IMG/VR virus record: IMGVR_UViG_3300002144_000712
Coordinates: 1 to 23,539 of that record
DNA from: a virus
DNA length: 23,539 bases
Direction: 5' to 3' (one strand)
The notes under the pieces are model-generated. The model had not been told where the DNA came from, ran no database searches, and worked only from the letters and a program-made list of their open reading frames with translations. Both the position numbers and the translations under genes were made by a program. Below are positions 22,097 through 23,539 of this stretch, piece by piece. Each line of letters opens with the position of its first letter. Positions within the stretch are counted from its first letter, which is position 1.

Positions 22097-23539
22097 TTAA
22101 ACTATTGCATCATATCCCTTTAAATTAAGATCATTTGTGATATATCTTTGAGTTGGTTTTGGTGTATTAATATCTCCTACAATTTCTGGTCTGAAGTTAT
22201 GGATTGGGGTGAATTTCAATCCTGTTACTTTTATCATAAAAGGTAATTTATCTGGGTTTAAATCATCTCTTGAGATTTCTAAGTTTTGTGGGTTTAAAGA
22301 AAGGTCCCAAGATGAATCTTGTGGTACATCATAAGTTATTGATGATATAAACCCATATTGCTCAAAAATATAATCTCCTACAGTCATTTTACATATATTT
22401 CCTGCCATATATCCTTGTGGAGTATATGTAGGTGCTAAACTAGAGGCAAGATAATTTAACTTTTGATACATTCCACGCATTTCTCCCATAGATTGTGCAA
22501 CTACTGTAAAAGCCATTGAAATGCTTCTATCAAACCCACCATACTTATAGAATTTTTCTCCTCTACCCATATATGATTGTGCCTTCCAATCTGAATTGTA
22601 TGAATCTGAGAATGAATCAATAAATGAACGGAAATTCATGTATGTTACATTTCCTTTTGGTTCATTTGGATCAATTATCCCTATTCTAAATGAGACTAAA
22701 TCGTTATATTCTCCACTATTTCTTCCTGTAGGGTTAGAAGTTGAGTATAAAGCAGAAGCATTTATTTTATCTAATGGTTCAGCATCTGGGTTATAAGATG
22801 CTTTGTGGTCTCTTGCTCCAGGATCTCCTAAATTAACTCTACTTTCTATGTTTAATTGAGCAAAGTCTCCATTACCACCATAAAGTTTTGCTAATCTAGT
22901 TTTTTTATATGTATCAAAAATGTAAGTGGTATCATCTTTTGGTAGTGAAACCTGATTTTGAATAATTTTATTATATGTTATGTCAGGAGAAATTGGTTCT
23001 ATAAGATTTGATCCTATTTCTTTATATGGACTATTTATAAGTTTTCCACTAAGAGTTATATTGTTGTCTGATAATGGGTCTAAACCTTGAGAAGTACTAG
23101 CCCCTAAATAATTTTTATAGTTAAAACCAGTGGAATTGTCAAGTGGTTGTTTTCCAATTGATAAAAGAAGTAAATTAGTTTCTTCTGTATCTGTAGGGTG
23201 CAATCTAATTCCTCCTTTATAAAAATATTTTTGTAAGGATTCAGTTGATTTTGCTAGTAAGTTATTTACACCTGTGCGTTGATCTGCAAATTTAATGCGT
23301 GTTTTTCCTACCCCCAAAGTTGAACCAGGACCACCATTATACTCTAAAACATTAGAATTATTGTTGGAAAATAGTTGATTTTCTTTAAAAAGATTTATTA
23401 ATCTATTATCTATTACTGGTTTGTTTTTTACAACATTCTCATATTTATTTAAACTTAAAAGAGGAGATAACCCAGTAGGATCAATTCCTTTTTGATTTAA
23501 ATGTATACCTAAATACCCAACTCCAGCTTGTGCTAAAGT
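22097..23539 (-). CDS. Baseplate/tail structural protein, 5' end outside window
   Basis: The frame stays open from 23539 to a stop at 22097 (480 codons), so the gene begins beyond the window; a TTG at 23317 is an internal codon (GSTLGVGKTR), not the start. Visible parts include LAQAGVGYLGIHLNQKG at the beginning and a C-terminal domain, residues 310-410 of the visible part, with FRSFIDSFSDSYNSDW, SYMGRGEKFYKYGGFDRSIS, YQKLNYLASSLAP and QYGFISSITYDVPQDSSWDL. This domain resembles a tube-initiator/LysM-partner protein (gp48/gp54-like position) common in marine T4-like phages. It ends five bases before the gpX-like gene, in the same block as the hub. The exact T4 counterpart is uncertain. Confidence 0.7.
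   Translation of the reverse strand, partial: TLAQAGVGYLGIHLNQKGIDPTGLSPLLSLNKYENVVKNKPVIDNRLINLFKENQLFSNNNSNVLEYNGGPGSTLGVGKTRIKFADQRTGVNNLLAKSTESLQKYFYKGGIRLHPTDTEETNLLLLSIGKQPLDNSTGFNYKNYLGASTSQGLDPLSDNNITLSGKLINSPYKEIGSNLIEPISPDITYNKIIQNQVSLPKDDTTYIFDTYKKTRLAKLYGGNGDFAQLNIESRVNLGDPGARDHKASYNPDAEPLDKINASALYSTSNPTGRNSGEYNDLVSFRIGIIDPNEPKGNVTYMNFRSFIDSFSDSYNSDWKAQSYMGRGEKFYKYGGFDRSISMAFTVVAQSMGEMRGMYQKLNYLASSLAPTYTPQGYMAGNICKMTVGDYIFEQYGFISSITYDVPQDSSWDLSLNPQNLEISRDDLNPDKLPFMIKVTGLKFTPIHNFRPEIVGDINTPKPTQRYITNDLNLKGYDAIV

Noticed and set aside
23317-23319. TTG as start of the baseplate/tail gene
   Set aside because: The frame stays open to the window edge with sensible protein sequence (AQAGVGYLGIHLNQKG and onward), so the true start is outside.

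Overview
This window looks like the genome of a tailed bacteriophage, probably a T4-like myovirus of a marine Bacteroidota (Flavobacteriia-type) host. The reasons are: all genes lie on the minus strand and are tightly packed with short overlaps; the DNA is very AT-rich; start codons are preceded by A-rich leaders rather than Shine-Dalgarno sequences, as is usual in Bacteroidota; and the gene content combines a contractile-tail baseplate, a T4-like replication/recombination core, nucleotide metabolism and a lysis cassette. No tRNA, CRISPR array, integrase or transposon was seen. Host and virus type are inference; no database search was possible.

Transcription runs from high to low coordinates. 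(1) About 23539-17883 is the virion/baseplate block: a conserved tail/baseplate protein cut by the window end, a small LysM/gpX-type baseplate protein, an 862-residue hub-like protein, an M15-type peptidoglycan peptidase and a conserved probable structural protein. (2) 17858-10968 is the replication block: a short divergent family A DNA polymerase, an unknown protein, a gp32-like single-strand-binding protein, a UvsX/RecA-like recombinase, a FEN-type 5' nuclease, a DnaB/gp41-type helicase and a possible ADP-ribosyltransferase-fold protein. (3) 10961-8274 holds class Ia ribonucleotide reductase (nrdB then nrdA), followed by a short holin-like protein and a terminator. (4) 7963-5153 is a lysis unit: holin, a second small membrane protein, an amidase endolysin and a large membrane coiled-coil protein, closed by a second terminator. 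(5) 5099-1 is an accessory block of small proteins, a solitary ABC-type transmembrane domain without an ATPase, thymidylate synthase, and a tRNA-guanine-transglycosylase-like protein that may act on DNA (DpdA-like).

Functionally, NrdAB and ThyA would supply dNTPs, the polymerase/SSB/UvsX/nuclease/helicase set would copy and recombine the genome, and the TGT-like protein may modify bases. The most unusual points are: the family A polymerase with altered motifs inside an otherwise T4-like core; the SSB that has lost the gp32 zinc ligands yet ends in a bacterial-SSB-like DDDLPF tail; the accessory block assembled from repeated translation-start cassettes in which the leader of one gene encodes the C-terminus of the gene before it; an inverted-repeat-bounded gene; and the phage-borne ABC membrane domain.
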